64,000 nt of DNA from Candidatus Sphingomonas colombiensis. GTDB lineage: Bacteria > Pseudomonadota > Alphaproteobacteria > Sphingomonadales > Sphingomonadaceae. Below, one piece after another: positions 17,317 through 26,021 of the stretch. Position 1 is the stretch's first letter, and every line of letters begins with the position of its first letter. The notes beneath the pieces were generated by a model. It saw only the letters and a list, made by a program, of their open reading frames with translations, was not told the origin of the DNA and made no database searches. Where the stretch lies: NCBI GenBank assembly GCA_029202845.1, contig CP119315.1, positions 2,325,001 through 2,389,000 on the forward strand, given 5' to 3'. The position numbers and the translations under genes are program-made.

Positions 17317-18513
17317 TCAGACCCTCTCCAGAGCGAGCGCCAGCCCCTGGCCGACGCCGATACACATCGTCACCAGCGCGCGCCGTGCGCCGCTGGCCTG
17401 CAAGGCGCGGGATGCCGTTATCGCCAATCGCGCACCCGAAGCGCCAAGCGGATGGCCCAATGCGATCGCCCCGCCGTGTGGATTTACGGCGTCGGACGCC
17501 GGATCGACCCCAAGCAGGCGAAGCGAGGCGATTACCTGAGCGGCAAAGGCTTCGTTAAGCTCGATCACGTCGAAATCGCCGATGGTAAGACCAAGTCGGT
17601 CCATGAGCTTTTGCGACGCCGGGACCGGCCCCATGCCCATCACGCGGGGGGGCACGCCGGCGCTGGCCAGCCCGAGAATCCGCGCGCGCGGCACAAGGCC
17701 CGCTTTGTCGGCCGCGGCCGGCGAGGCGACGAACGCGACGGCGGCACCGTCGTTTATTCCGGACGCATTGCCGGCCGTCACCGTGCCGTCGGACGTAACC
17801 ACCGGCTTCAGCTTTGCCAGTTGCTCCAGCGTGCTGGCCGGACGCGGATGCTCGTCAGCGGAAACCACGCCCCGATCGCGCGGCAACGGCACATCGCACA
17901 ATTCGTCTGCGAACCACCCGGCTTCGATCGCGCGACCGGTGCGCTGCTGGCTTTGCAGCGCGAAGCGATCCTGATCCTCGCGCGTGACATGATGCTCGCG
18001 CGCGACGTTTTCCGCCGTCTGCGGCATGGTTTCGGTGCCATAAAGCGCCTTCAGCGCCGGATTGACGAAGCGCCAGCCCATGGTGGTGTCTTCCAGCGCC
18101 ATGTCGCGCCCCCAGGGCTTGCCGGATTTGCCCATGACGAAGGGCGCGCGCGTCATGCTTTCGGCGCCACCAGCCAAAGCAAGCCCCATCTCGCCGGATG
18201 CGATGGCGCGCGCAGCCACCCCGATCGCGTCCGCTCCGCTGGCGCAGAGGCGGTTGACCGTCATGCCGGGCACCGTGTCGGCTATTCCGGCCAGCAGGCT
18301 GGCCATCCGGGCAATGTTGCGATTGTCCTCGCCCGCCTGATTGGCGCAACCCAGATATACGTCTTCGATCGTCGACGGATCGAGGCCCGGATTACGCGCC
18401 AGCAGCGCGCGAATTGCCACAGCGGCCAGATCGTCGGGCCGCACATCGGCCAGCGCGCCGCCATAGCGACCAAACGGCGTGCGGATGCCGTCACACAGCA
18501 GAACTTCGGTCAT
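17317..18513 (-). CDS. pcaF: Beta-ketoadipyl-CoA thiolase
   Basis: A 398-residue thiolase that cleaves beta-ketoadipyl-CoA with CoA to succinyl-CoA and acetyl-CoA. The acyl-accepting Cys90 lies in VNRLCASG. The histidine motif NPHGGAIALGHPLGASG and the C-terminal CIGVGQG, with the second active-site cysteine, are present. The start overlaps the pcaJ stop (ATGA type), and pcaD follows 2 bases after its stop. The close match to the PcaF subfamily and the pcaIJ context exclude acetoacetyl-CoA thiolase as the main role. Confidence 0.95.
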   Translation of the reverse strand: MTEVLLCDGIRTPFGRYGGALADVRPDDLAAVAIRALLARNPGLDPSTIEDVYLGCANQAGEDNRNIARMASLLAGIADTVPGMTVNRLCASGADAIGVAARAIASGEMGLALAGGAESMTRAPFVMGKSGKPWGRDMALEDTTMGWRFVNPALKALYGTETMPQTAENVAREHHVTREDQDRFALQSQQRTGRAIEAGWFADELCDVPLPRDRGVVSADEHPRPASTLEQLAKLKPVVTSDGTVTAGNASGINDGAAVAFVASPAAADKAGLVPRARILGLASAGVPPRVMGMGPVPASQKLMDRLGLTIGDFDVIELNEAFAAQVIASLRLLGVDPASDAVNPHGGAIALGHPLGASGARLAITASRALQASGARRALVTMCIGVGQGLALALERV

Positions 18514-19166
18514 GCCGCCACGCCTTCGCCCAGCGCGAAGCCGGCACCCGTCGCGGCGCGAACCTGCTCCAGCGACACACCGTCGGCGAGTTCCAGCAGG
18601 GTGAGCCCGCCATTGCGCTTATCGCAGGCGAAAACGCACAGGTTGGTGATCACCATGTCCACCACGCCCTTGCCGGTCAGCGGCAGGGAGCAGCGCTCCA
18701 GCACCTTGGGCGAGCCATCCTTGGCTACGTGATCCATGACGACGACGACGCGCTTGACCCCGGCAACCAGATCCATCGCCCCGCCCATGCCCTTCACCAT
18801 CTTTCCCGGGATCGTCCAATTGGCGAGATCACCGTTGGCGGCCACCTCCATCGCGCCCAGCACGGTGAGATCGATGTGGCCGCCCCGGATCATCGCGAAA
18901 CTGTCCGCCGAGGAGAAAAAGCTCGATGTCGGCAACTGGGTGATGGTCTGCTTGCCGGCGTTGATCAGATCGGGATCGACTTCATCGGCATAAGGGAAGG
19001 GGCCCATGCCCAGCATCCCGTTTTCCGATTGCAGCGTGACGGGCATGCCGGCGGGAATGTAGTTCGCCACGAGCGTCGGGATGCCGATGCCGAGATTGAC
19101 GTAATAGCCGGGACGCAGTTCCTGCGCCGCGCGGGCGGCCATTTGTTCGCGCGTCCAGCCGGTCAT
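18510..19166 (-). CDS. pcaJ: 3-oxoadipate CoA-transferase, beta subunit
   Basis: A 218-residue subunit of succinyl-CoA:3-oxoadipate CoA-transferase. With PcaI it activates beta-ketoadipate at the expense of succinyl-CoA. The catalytic glutamate is Glu48 in the QSENG motif, as in family I CoA-transferase beta subunits. The substrate-binding glycine-rich segment GKMVKGMGGAMDL is also present. It begins one base after the pcaI stop and overlaps pcaF. A beta subunit of acetoacetate CoA-transferase (ScoB/AtoA) is similar, but the gene neighbourhood decides for PcaJ. Confidence 0.93.
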   Translation of the reverse strand: MTGWTREQMAARAAQELRPGYYVNLGIGIPTLVANYIPAGMPVTLQSENGMLGMGPFPYADEVDPDLINAGKQTITQLPTSSFFSSADSFAMIRGGHIDLTVLGAMEVAANGDLANWTIPGKMVKGMGGAMDLVAGVKRVVVVMDHVAKDGSPKVLERCSLPLTGKGVVDMVITNLCVFACDKRNGGLTLLELADGVSLEQVRAATGAGFALGEGVAA

Positions 19167-19167
19167 T

Positions 19168-19878
19168 TCAGGAATCCTTCCGTTCGCGCACGGTCAGCTT
19201 CTCGATGCGCTTTTCGTTGATGGTGCTGAGCACCACCCGATCGACATAAATGCCGGGGGTGTGGACGCAGTCGGGATCGAAGGTGCCGGCGGGCACGATC
19301 TCCTCCACCTCGACCACGGTGACCTTGCCCGCGGTGGCCATGTTCGGATTGAAGTTACGGGCGGTCTTGCGGAACTGGAGGTTGCCTTCCGGGTCCGCAC
19401 GCCACGCCTTGATGATCGACAGATCGGCGCGCAGCCAGGTTTCGCGCACATATTCGTCGCCGTCGAACATTTCGATGGGCTTGCCCTCGGCCACCACGGT
19501 GCCGACCCCGGTGCGGGTGTAGAACGCGGGGATGCCCGCGCCGCCCGCGCGAATACGCTCCGCCAGCGTTCCTTGCGGGTTCAGCTCCAGCTCGAGTTCG
19601 CCGGACAGATATTGCTGTTCGAACAGCTTGTTCTCGCCGACGTAGGACGAGATCATCTTCTTCACCTGGCGGGTTTCCAGCAGCATCCAAAGACCGAAGC
19701 CATCCGCCCCGGCATTGTTCGAGACGATCGTCAGGTTCTTCACGCCCGCCGCGCGAATTTCCGGGATCAGGCTTTCCGGATTGCCCGACAGCCCGAAGCC
19801 GCCGGACATGATCGTCATGCCGTCGAACAACAGGCCGTCGAGCGCGGACCGGGGGTCGGGATAGATCTTGCTGGTCAT
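19168..19878 (-). CDS. pcaI: 3-oxoadipate CoA-transferase, alpha subunit
   Basis: A 236-residue partner of PcaJ. It shows the SGGFGLSGNPESLI coenzyme A-binding region near residues 25-38 and the GGAGIPAFYTRTGVGT segment typical of family I CoA-transferase alpha subunits. The start is taken at ATG 19878. An upstream in-frame ATG at 19911 would add 11 residues and overlap benD, and lacks family similarity. An AAGG motif 7 bases before 19878 supports the choice. It lies 10 bases after the benD stop. Confidence 0.93.
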   Translation of the reverse strand: MTSKIYPDPRSALDGLLFDGMTIMSGGFGLSGNPESLIPEIRAAGVKNLTIVSNNAGADGFGLWMLLETRQVKKMISSYVGENKLFEQQYLSGELELELNPQGTLAERIRAGGAGIPAFYTRTGVGTVVAEGKPIEMFDGDEYVRETWLRADLSIIKAWRADPEGNLQFRKTARNFNPNMATAGKVTVVEVEEIVPAGTFDPDCVHTPGIYVDRVVLSTINEKRIEKLTVRERKDS

Positions 19879-19888
19879 CACGCTGCCT

Positions 19889-20674
19889 TCAACCAAGATC
19901 GCCGCCGGCAACGGGAAGAGTAGAGCCGGTGATGTAGCTCGCCTCGTCGGAGGCGAGGAATAGGATCGGCGCGACCTGTTCGTCGATCGTGCCGTAACGG
20001 TGCATCAGGCTGGACGAGATCGTCTGATCGACGATGGTCTGATACCAGCTTGCTTCCTGCTCGGATTGCGGCGCGCTGTTGCGCGGCACGCGGCGCGGCG
20101 GGGCATCCGTGCCGCCCGGCGCGGTGGCGACCACGCGGATGCCGTGTTCGGCATATTCGAACGCGAGCGACTGGGTGAGGGCGTTCACGCCACCTTTCGC
20201 CGCCGCATAGGGAACCCGGTTAAGCCCGCGTGTCGCGACCGACGAGACGTTGACGATCACGCCGCCGCCCGCCGTCAGCATATGCGGCAGGACGGCGTGG
20301 CAGCACCACAATGTCGGGAAGAGCGAACGGCGCACCTCCGCCTCGATCTCATGCTCGGCATATTCGGCATAAGGCTTGGCCCAGATCGTGCCGCCGACGT
20401 TGTTGACCAGCACGTCGATCCGGCCAAAGGCGTGGATCGCGTCCTGCATCGTCGCGACGGCGCCGGCATGGGTTTCAAGATCATGATTGACGGCGATCGC
20501 CCGGCCGCCGCTCGATACGATGGCGTCGGCAACCTCGGCGACAAAGCCCGCACGGTCGGCCAGCACGACCGCCGCACCCTCCGCCGCGGCGCGCGTGGCG
20601 ACTCCCGCGCCGATGCCCTGCGCGGCGCCGGTGACCACCATCACCTTGTTCGAGAAGCGGTCCGGGCGGGTCAT
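19889..20674 (-). CDS. benD: Benzoate cis-diol dehydrogenase
   Basis: A 261-residue short-chain dehydrogenase that converts the cis-diol 1,6-dihydroxycyclohexa-2,4-diene-1-carboxylate to catechol with loss of CO2 and reduction of NAD+. The nucleotide motif TGAAQGIGAG is near residues 15-24, NNVGG follows, and the catalytic Tyr-x3-Lys is in RVPYAAAKGG. The stretch TDAPPRRVPRNSA is characteristic of BenD and XylL. It directly follows benB with an ATGA overlap. In known operons benC lies between these two genes, so its absence here is real and not a sequencing gap. Confidence 0.94.
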   Translation of the reverse strand: MTRPDRFSNKVMVVTGAAQGIGAGVATRAAAEGAAVVLADRAGFVAEVADAIVSSGGRAIAVNHDLETHAGAVATMQDAIHAFGRIDVLVNNVGGTIWAKPYAEYAEHEIEAEVRRSLFPTLWCCHAVLPHMLTAGGGVIVNVSSVATRGLNRVPYAAAKGGVNALTQSLAFEYAEHGIRVVATAPGGTDAPPRRVPRNSAPQSEQEASWYQTIVDQTISSSLMHRYGTIDEQVAPILFLASDEASYITGSTLPVAGGDLG

Positions 20675-21159
20675 ATGTGATAGATATCAATGACCTGATG
20701 GATATAGTCGTTCTTGAGCACGACCTTCTTCCTCAGGATTTTCGGTGCTTCGCCCGATACGTCGAGCGAATAGAATGACGTGCCGAAGAACTGGTGGGTC
20801 GCCTGGTTGCGATGGGCCAGCGTGTTCCAGTTGAAGCGCACTTCCACCGTATCACCCGGCGCATCGAGGATTTCGACGTTGTTGATCGCGTGGTTCGTGC
20901 GCGGCTCCGGCATGGTCGCGCTCGAACGCTCGGTGCGGATGCGGAACACCCGATCCTCCAGCCCCTGACGATCGGGATAGTAGATCAGCGAAATCTCGCG
21001 ATGCGGATCTTCGACCAGCTCGTCGTCATCGGTCCATGCCGGCATCCAGAATTCGGCGCCGGGAGCATAGCATTCCAGCCATTCGTCCCACTGCCGGTCG
21101 TCGATCAGCCGCGCTTCACGATAAAGGAAGGCGCAGATCGCCTGATAGTCGCTGCTCAT
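20671..21159 (-). CDS. benB: Benzoate 1,2-dioxygenase, beta subunit
   Basis: A 162-residue small subunit of the ring-hydroxylating oxygenase, with the cone-shaped NTF2-like fold of the aromatic-ring-hydroxylating dioxygenase beta family. It starts with the conserved region YREARLIDDRQWDEWL and contains WMPAWTDDDE, both typical of BenB/XylY. It has a structural role in the alpha3beta3 hexamer. ATG 21159 overlaps the benA stop by the ATGA arrangement. The reading frame is open upstream inside benA, but that part has no homology. Confidence 0.93.
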   Translation of the reverse strand: MSSDYQAICAFLYREARLIDDRQWDEWLECYAPGAEFWMPAWTDDDELVEDPHREISLIYYPDRQGLEDRVFRIRTERSSATMPEPRTNHAINNVEILDAPGDTVEVRFNWNTLAHRNQATHQFFGTSFYSLDVSGEAPKILRKKVVLKNDYIHQVIDIYHI

Positions 21160-22535
21160 TCCGCCGCCTCCGCCAGGACCGCTTCGTCCCGGTCGATCGC
21201 TTCCAGCATCGCCCGCGCCCAATATTCGTGCTGCCGCACGAACAGGCCCTCGTCCTCGCTGCGTTCGCTGCTGAGCAGCGGGTTCATGCCCATGATGCGG
21301 GCATTCTCATCGGGGCCGGCGATCCAGCGGGTCGCGCCACGGCTGAGGTCGTTCCACAAGCTGCCGGCACCTTCATATGACGACTGGCAGGAACGGAACT
21401 CCTCAAGATCGTCCGGCGTGCCCATGCCGCTGACATTGAAGAAATCCTCATATTGCCGGATGCGCGTGGCGCGAAGCTCGTCGCTTTCGCCCTTCGGCGC
21501 GAAGCAATAGATGGTGACTTCGGTCTGGTTGACGCTGATCGGCCGCACGACGCGGATCTGCGTCGAGAACTGATCCATCAGGAAGACATTCGGATAAAGC
21601 GCGAGGTTGCGGCTCTGGCCGACGATCACGTCGGCGCGCTGCTTGCCGACCCGTGCCTCCAGCGCATCCTTCTGCGCCCATACGGGGCGCACTTCGGGAT
21701 TGAGGACATCGGTCCACAACATGATATGGCCGTTCTCGAAGCCATAGACGCCCGCACGGCTTCTGGACCAGCCGGCGGCATCGACGGCCTTCGTCCAGCC
21801 CTTCGCCTCGACCGCCTTGCTGGCTTCCTTCGCGCGATGGCTCATCGTCGCGGCATAATTATAGTGGACCGAGCTAACGTGATAACCGTCGCACCCATTC
21901 TCCATCTGGAGCTTCCAGTTGCCGTCGAACGTATAGGTCGAGCTGCCACGGAGCACTTCCACGCCCTCTGGCGCCTGATCGACGATCTGGTCGATGATCA
22001 CGCGGGTTTCGCCGAGATAGTCGGCGAGCGGCATCGCATCGGGATTGAGGCTGCCGAACAGGAAGCCGCGATAGTTCTCGAAACGCGCCACCCGCGCCAG
22101 ATCGTGCGAACCATCGGTATCGAAGTTCGCGGGATAGGCGCCGGTGCTCTCGTCCTTGGCTTTCAGCAGCTTGCCGTCGTTGGTGAAGCTCCAGCCGTGG
22201 AACGGACAGGTCAGCACGCGGCGCTTGCTGCCGCGCTTGCGGCGGCACAGCATGGCGCCGCGATGCGAACAGGCATTGACGAAGGCGTTGAGCGCCTCAT
22301 CCTTGGTGCGCGTGATGATGACCGGCACCCGGCCGATCCAGGTGGTGAAATAGTCATGCACCGCCGGAATCTGGCTCTCATGGGCGAGGTAAACCCAATT
22401 GCCCTCGAAGATGTGCTTCATCTCCAGCCCGAAGAGATCGGGATCGGTGAAGATGTCGCGGCGGCAGCGGAATATACCGTTGGCCGGATCGTCAACCACC
22501 GCAGTCTGGATACGTTCGCGCAGTGACATGGTCAT
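21156..22535 (-). CDS. benA: Benzoate 1,2-dioxygenase, alpha subunit
   Basis: A 459-residue catalytic subunit. The Rieske [2Fe-2S] ligands are Cys89-x-His91 and Cys110-x2-His113. Two of the mononuclear iron ligands are His219 and His224 in the ENGCDGYHVSSVHYNY segment, which also supplies the bridging Asp216. Similarity is to the BenA/XylX group, not to naphthalene dioxygenases; anthranilate dioxygenase AntA is related, but benD downstream argues for benzoate. The start is ATG 22535, with GGGAGAG seven bases upstream. It lies 25 bases after catA. Electron supply must come from a reductase encoded elsewhere. Confidence 0.94.
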   Translation of the reverse strand: MTMSLRERIQTAVVDDPANGIFRCRRDIFTDPDLFGLEMKHIFEGNWVYLAHESQIPAVHDYFTTWIGRVPVIITRTKDEALNAFVNACSHRGAMLCRRKRGSKRRVLTCPFHGWSFTNDGKLLKAKDESTGAYPANFDTDGSHDLARVARFENYRGFLFGSLNPDAMPLADYLGETRVIIDQIVDQAPEGVEVLRGSSTYTFDGNWKLQMENGCDGYHVSSVHYNYAATMSHRAKEASKAVEAKGWTKAVDAAGWSRSRAGVYGFENGHIMLWTDVLNPEVRPVWAQKDALEARVGKQRADVIVGQSRNLALYPNVFLMDQFSTQIRVVRPISVNQTEVTIYCFAPKGESDELRATRIRQYEDFFNVSGMGTPDDLEEFRSCQSSYEGAGSLWNDLSRGATRWIAGPDENARIMGMNPLLSSERSEDEGLFVRQHEYWARAMLEAIDRDEAVLAEAAE

Positions 22536-22560
22536 GGCGTCTCTCCCGAAGAATTCGCGC

Positions 22561-23454
22561 TCAGTCGACGGCCAGGCGGTGACGCGCCGAGAAGCTTTCG
22601 CCTTCAGGTGTCGCCGCGCGCTGCAACTGGAAATCGAACGCGATATAAGCGGTATCACCCTGCCGGCTCGGCACGGGCAGCAATCCCTCACGCGTCGCGA
22701 AGGCGAAATCATCCTCGGCAAACGGATCGTCGCCGAAATTGATCTGCGTGGTCAGCGTCCGATAGCCCGGCGCCTCGAGGAAAAAGTGGACGTGAGCGGG
22801 CCGGTTGCCGTGACGCCCCAGCGCCATCATCAGTTGCTCGGTCGCGCCGCCCGGCGGCACGCTGTAGCCGTTGGGCATCTTTGACTGGAAGGAATAGCGC
22901 CCGTCGGCCCCCAGCTTGATCCGGCGACGATTGTTGAACGGCGTCTGCTCACCGGTGGGATCGAAATGCGAATAGAAGCCCTTCGAATTGGCATGCCAGA
23001 CATGGAGAATGGCGCCCTCGACCGGTTCGCCGTCCGGTCCCGTCACGCGGCCCGTCATGCGCAGCGTGCCGGTGTCGTCGGGATCCTGCGTCAGGTTCGC
23101 ATCGCCCTCGACCAGTGGCGCGCCTTCGACATAGAGCGGGCCTTCGATGGTGCGCGGGGTGCCACCGGAGAGCCCGGCCGCGGCATCGCGTGCGTCCATG
23201 AGGAGGTCCATGAAATGCTCCAGGCCAGTGCCCGGCGCGATCAGGCCGAACTCGCCGGCGCCATCCTGAAGATATTTGACCGCAAGCCAGAACTCGCTCT
23301 CGGTAATATCGTGGCGCACGATCACGTTCATGGTCGCTTCCAGCAGATCGCGCAGGATCACCTTCAACCGCGGATTGCCGGTGGGGCTGTCGACGCCCGT
23401 GGCGCGATCAAGCAGTTGCTGGACCGCAGGGGTCTTTACGAAATTCACGTCCAT
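22561..23454 (-). CDS. catA: Catechol 1,2-dioxygenase
   Basis: A 297-residue intradiol dioxygenase that opens catechol to cis,cis-muconate. The non-haem Fe(III) ligands are Tyr161, Tyr197, His221 and His223 (in NRPAHVHFF). The N-terminal helical catechol-dioxygenase domain precedes the beta-sandwich. Its length matches CatA rather than the shorter hydroxyquinol or the two-subunit protocatechuate enzymes. It is encoded between catC (37 bases upstream) and benA (25 bases downstream) on the same strand. Confidence 0.95.
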   Translation of the reverse strand: MDVNFVKTPAVQQLLDRATGVDSPTGNPRLKVILRDLLEATMNVIVRHDITESEFWLAVKYLQDGAGEFGLIAPGTGLEHFMDLLMDARDAAAGLSGGTPRTIEGPLYVEGAPLVEGDANLTQDPDDTGTLRMTGRVTGPDGEPVEGAILHVWHANSKGFYSHFDPTGEQTPFNNRRRIKLGADGRYSFQSKMPNGYSVPPGGATEQLMMALGRHGNRPAHVHFFLEAPGYRTLTTQINFGDDPFAEDDFAFATREGLLPVPSRQGDTAYIAFDFQLQRAATPEGESFSARHRLAVD

Positions 23455-23491
23455 AATCTCTCTCCCAATGGGTAAGCAGCCGCTGTGCAGC

Positions 23492-23782
23492 TCAGCTATC
23501 GTCGTCGTGTATCGATGAAGGGTGGCGATTGAGCGGGGTCACCGCGATTTCCATGAAGGGGAACAGCGGGAGCGTGCTGACCAGATCGTGCAGTTCCTGC
23601 GCATCGGCGACGTCGAAAATGCTGATGTTCGAATACTGGCCCGAGATCCGCCAGATATGGCGCCACTTGCCCTCGCGCTGGAGGTGCTGGCTGCGTTCCT
23701 TCTCGACGCGTTTCAACTCATCGATGCGGAGCGGATTAGCGTCGTGCGGAATGCGGATATCCATGCGGACATGAAACAGCAT
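23492..23782 (-). CDS. catC: Muconolactone delta-isomerase
   Basis: A 96-residue ferredoxin-like-fold enzyme that isomerises muconolactone to beta-ketoadipate enol-lactone, the PcaD substrate. It has the family start MLFHVRMDIRIP and the conserved segments WRISGQYSNISIFDV and LPLFPFMEIAVTPL. The full length equals that of known CatC proteins. It lies 3 bases after the catB stop and upstream of catA. Confidence 0.95.
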   Translation of the reverse strand: MLFHVRMDIRIPHDANPLRIDELKRVEKERSQHLQREGKWRHIWRISGQYSNISIFDVADAQELHDLVSTLPLFPFMEIAVTPLNRHPSSIHDDDS

Positions 23783-23785
23783 CGG

Positions 23786-24946
23786 TCAGGCCTTTCCGGC
23801 AGGAGTGAGGGGATGGATCGACTTGCGCGCGCCATCGCGGCGGAAGAACGCAAGCTTGTCGGCATCGATCGCGACACCGATTCCGGGGCCCGACGGCACC
23901 TCGACCGCGAAATCGCGATATTGCAGCGGCACTTCGAGAATTTCCTCGGTCAGCAATAGCGGGCCGAACAGCTCGGTCTGGAACTGAAGCTGCGGAAACG
24001 TGGCGAAGACATGGGCGGATGCCGCCGTCGCGACGCCGGCTTCCAGCATCGTGCCGCCATAGAGCGCGATGCCGGCGGCATCGGCGATGGCCCCGACCTT
24101 GATCGCGCCGAACAGGCCGCCCGATTGTTGAATTTTCACCGCGAATACGTCGGCGGCGGCATGGCAGGCATAATCGAACGCGACGTTGGGGCCTTTCAGC
24201 GCCTCGTCCGCCATCACCGGCATGGCGAAATGCCGCGTCAGCCGCGCCATCGCGGCACGCTGGTGATGCGCGACGGGCTGTTCGACGAGGTCGCAGCCCG
24301 CATCCTCCAGCATCGCGATGCCGCGCATGGATTCGCTCTCGCTCCATGCCTGATTGACGTCCACCCGCACGCTGGCCCGATCGCCAAGCGCGGCCTTGAT
24401 CGCCGCGACATGGGCAACGTCGTCGATGATGGCGCGCTTGCCGATCTTCAGCTTGAAGATGTTGTGCCGCCGCGCCGCGAGCATCTGTTCGGCCTCGGCG
24501 ATGTCGGCCTGGGTGTCGCCGCTTGCCAGCGTCCACGCGACCGGCAGCCGATCGCGGCGCCGTCCGCCAAGAAGCTCGCTCAGCGGCAGGCCGGCGCGCT
24601 TTGCCTGCGCATCGAGCAGCGCGGTTTCGACCGCGCACTTCGCGAACATGTTGCCGACCACCGACTTGCCGATCTGGTCCATCAGCAGGGCGGGGCGGGT
24701 GGCATCGGCGTTCAGCAGAAGGGGGGCGATATAGGTATCGATGGCGAGCTTGATGCCTTCGGGACTTTCATCGCCGTAGCTCAGCCCGCCGATCGTGGTC
24801 GCTTCGCCCAGGCCGATCACGCCGTCGCTACATTGCAACTGAAGTATGACCAAGGTTTGCCGATACATCGTCGACATGGCCAGTACGTGTGGTCGGATCG
24901 TTGGCACGTCGACCAGAATTGCTTCAACGGCTTCGATTATCGTCAC
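23786..24946 (-). CDS. catB: Muconate cycloisomerase
   Basis: A 386-residue enolase-superfamily enzyme that cyclises cis,cis-muconate to muconolactone. The catalytic Lys165-x-Lys167 pair is present, as are the metal ligands Asp196, Glu222 and Asp247. The start is taken at GTG 24946, which has GAGAGG upstream and matches the family N-terminus. An in-frame ATG at 25012 would add 22 residues and intrude into the regulatory region. It is the first gene of the ten-gene catBCA-benABD-pcaIJFD run and is divergent from catR. Confidence 0.93.
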   Translation of the reverse strand: MTIIEAVEAILVDVPTIRPHVLAMSTMYRQTLVILQLQCSDGVIGLGEATTIGGLSYGDESPEGIKLAIDTYIAPLLLNADATRPALLMDQIGKSVVGNMFAKCAVETALLDAQAKRAGLPLSELLGGRRRDRLPVAWTLASGDTQADIAEAEQMLAARRHNIFKLKIGKRAIIDDVAHVAAIKAALGDRASVRVDVNQAWSESESMRGIAMLEDAGCDLVEQPVAHHQRAAMARLTRHFAMPVMADEALKGPNVAFDYACHAAADVFAVKIQQSGGLFGAIKVGAIADAAGIALYGGTMLEAGVATAASAHVFATFPQLQFQTELFGPLLLTEEILEVPLQYRDFAVEVPSGPGIGVAIDADKLAFFRRDGARKSIHPLTPAGKA

Positions 24947-24980
24947 GTTCCAGCCTCTCGCCCGAGAAATGAGCAATCTC

Positions 24981-25062
24981 GGTATGGCGACGATACTATC
25001 CCTTGGCGGCACGCCTGAAAAAGACTATCTCCGGTTCATTCTATACCGTCAGGGTATGGCGA
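24981..25062. repeat. 10-bp direct repeat in the catB-catR intergenic region
   Basis: GGTATGGCGA occurs at 24981-24990 and again at 25053-25062, where it includes the right half of the CatR operator. The first copy is also part of GTAT-N7-ATAC (24982-24996). It may be the activation half-site for catB. Confidence 0.6.
25043..25057. promoter_or_regulatory. Probable CatR operator, ATACC-N5-GGTAT
   Basis: The palindrome ATACC-GTCAG-GGTAT lies nine bases before the catR start and about 97 bases upstream of the catB start. It matches the ATAC-N7-GTAT recognition sequence of BenM/CatM-type LysR proteins. Its place suits autorepression of catR and activation of catB in the presence of muconate. Confidence 0.8.
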
Positions 25063-25066
25063 GAGC

Positions 25067-26020
25067 ATGCTCGACCTACGTCATCTTCGTTATTTCATTG
25101 CGGTCGCCAGCGAACGCAGCTTCACGCGCGCGGCGGAGGTGCTCCATATGGCACAGCCACCGCTCAGCCGGCAGATTCAGCAGATCGAGGAGATTATCGG
25201 CGCCACGCTGATCGATCGCGACAAGCGCCCGCTCGAACTGACGCCGGCGGGCAGATTGTTCCACGAGCAGGCCCTGCAAGTGGTGCAGCGGATGGTGCAG
25301 TTGCAAAAGGCGATGGAGAGTTTCCTCGCGGCAGAGCGCCGCCGTCTCAACGTCGGTTTCGTGCCATCGACGATTTATGCCCGCCTGCCCGATATCATCC
25401 GCACTTTCCGGGCGGTCGCGCCCGATGTCGATATCAACCTTGAGGAAATGACCAGCCTCGAACAGGCCAGCGCACTGAAGGAAGGCCGGATAGATATCGG
25501 CTTCGGGCGCATTCGTGTCGATGATCCCGTGCTCGAACAAATGGTTCTGCGGCTGGAGCCGATGGTGCTCGCCATGCCGTTGCGCCATCCGCTGGCGGCG
25601 GGCGATCGACCGATCTCCCTCGCGCAACTCGCGGGATATCCGCTGATCATCTACCCCCGCGCGCCGCGCCCGAGTTACGCCGACATGGTGCTGGCGTTGC
25701 TGCGCGAACATGATGTCGAACCGGGCGAGATTCGCGAGGTAAAGGAAGTGCAGACCGCGATCGGGCTGGTCGCGGCGGAATCGGGCCTGTGTCTGGTTCC
25801 CACATCGGTGCAGCGGCTGGGGCGATCGGACGTGGTCTATCGCGAACTCGTCGAGGAGGCCGCTTCCCCGATCACGATGAACATTCGTTCGGGCGATCGA
25901 TCGACCGTCCTGCTGACGATGGCGAAGGTGATCGCGCAGGTCTATCGCGACTGGGATTGGCCGGTGCCGGCGGTGTTGACGGAGTTCATCGGCCCGGAGC
26001 CGCGGCCGTTCACGATCTGA
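25067..26020 (+). CDS. catR: LysR-type regulator of catechol/benzoate catabolism
   Basis: A 317-residue LysR-type activator of the CatR/CatM/BenM group. The winged-helix domain covers residues 1-60, starting MLDLRHLRYFIAVASE, with the recognition region AEVLHMAQPPLSRQIQQIE. The effector domain follows from about residue 90. Known members respond to cis,cis-muconate and sometimes benzoate. It is divergent from catB, and the operator described above separates them. It ends two bases before the convergent M20 hydrolase gene. Confidence 0.92.
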   Translation: MLDLRHLRYFIAVASERSFTRAAEVLHMAQPPLSRQIQQIEEIIGATLIDRDKRPLELTPAGRLFHEQALQVVQRMVQLQKAMESFLAAERRRLNVGFVPSTIYARLPDIIRTFRAVAPDVDINLEEMTSLEQASALKEGRIDIGFGRIRVDDPVLEQMVLRLEPMVLAMPLRHPLAAGDRPISLAQLAGYPLIIYPRAPRPSYADMVLALLREHDVEPGEIREVKEVQTAIGLVAAESGLCLVPTSVQRLGRSDVVYRELVEEAASPITMNIRSGDRSTVLLTMAKVIAQVYRDWDWPVPAVLTEFIGPEPRPFTI

Positions 26021-26021
26021 A

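Noticed and set aside
24947..25012. Upstream ATG start for catB at 25012
   Set aside because: It would add 22 residues without similarity and put coding sequence in the regulatory region; the GTG at 24946 matches the family N-terminus.
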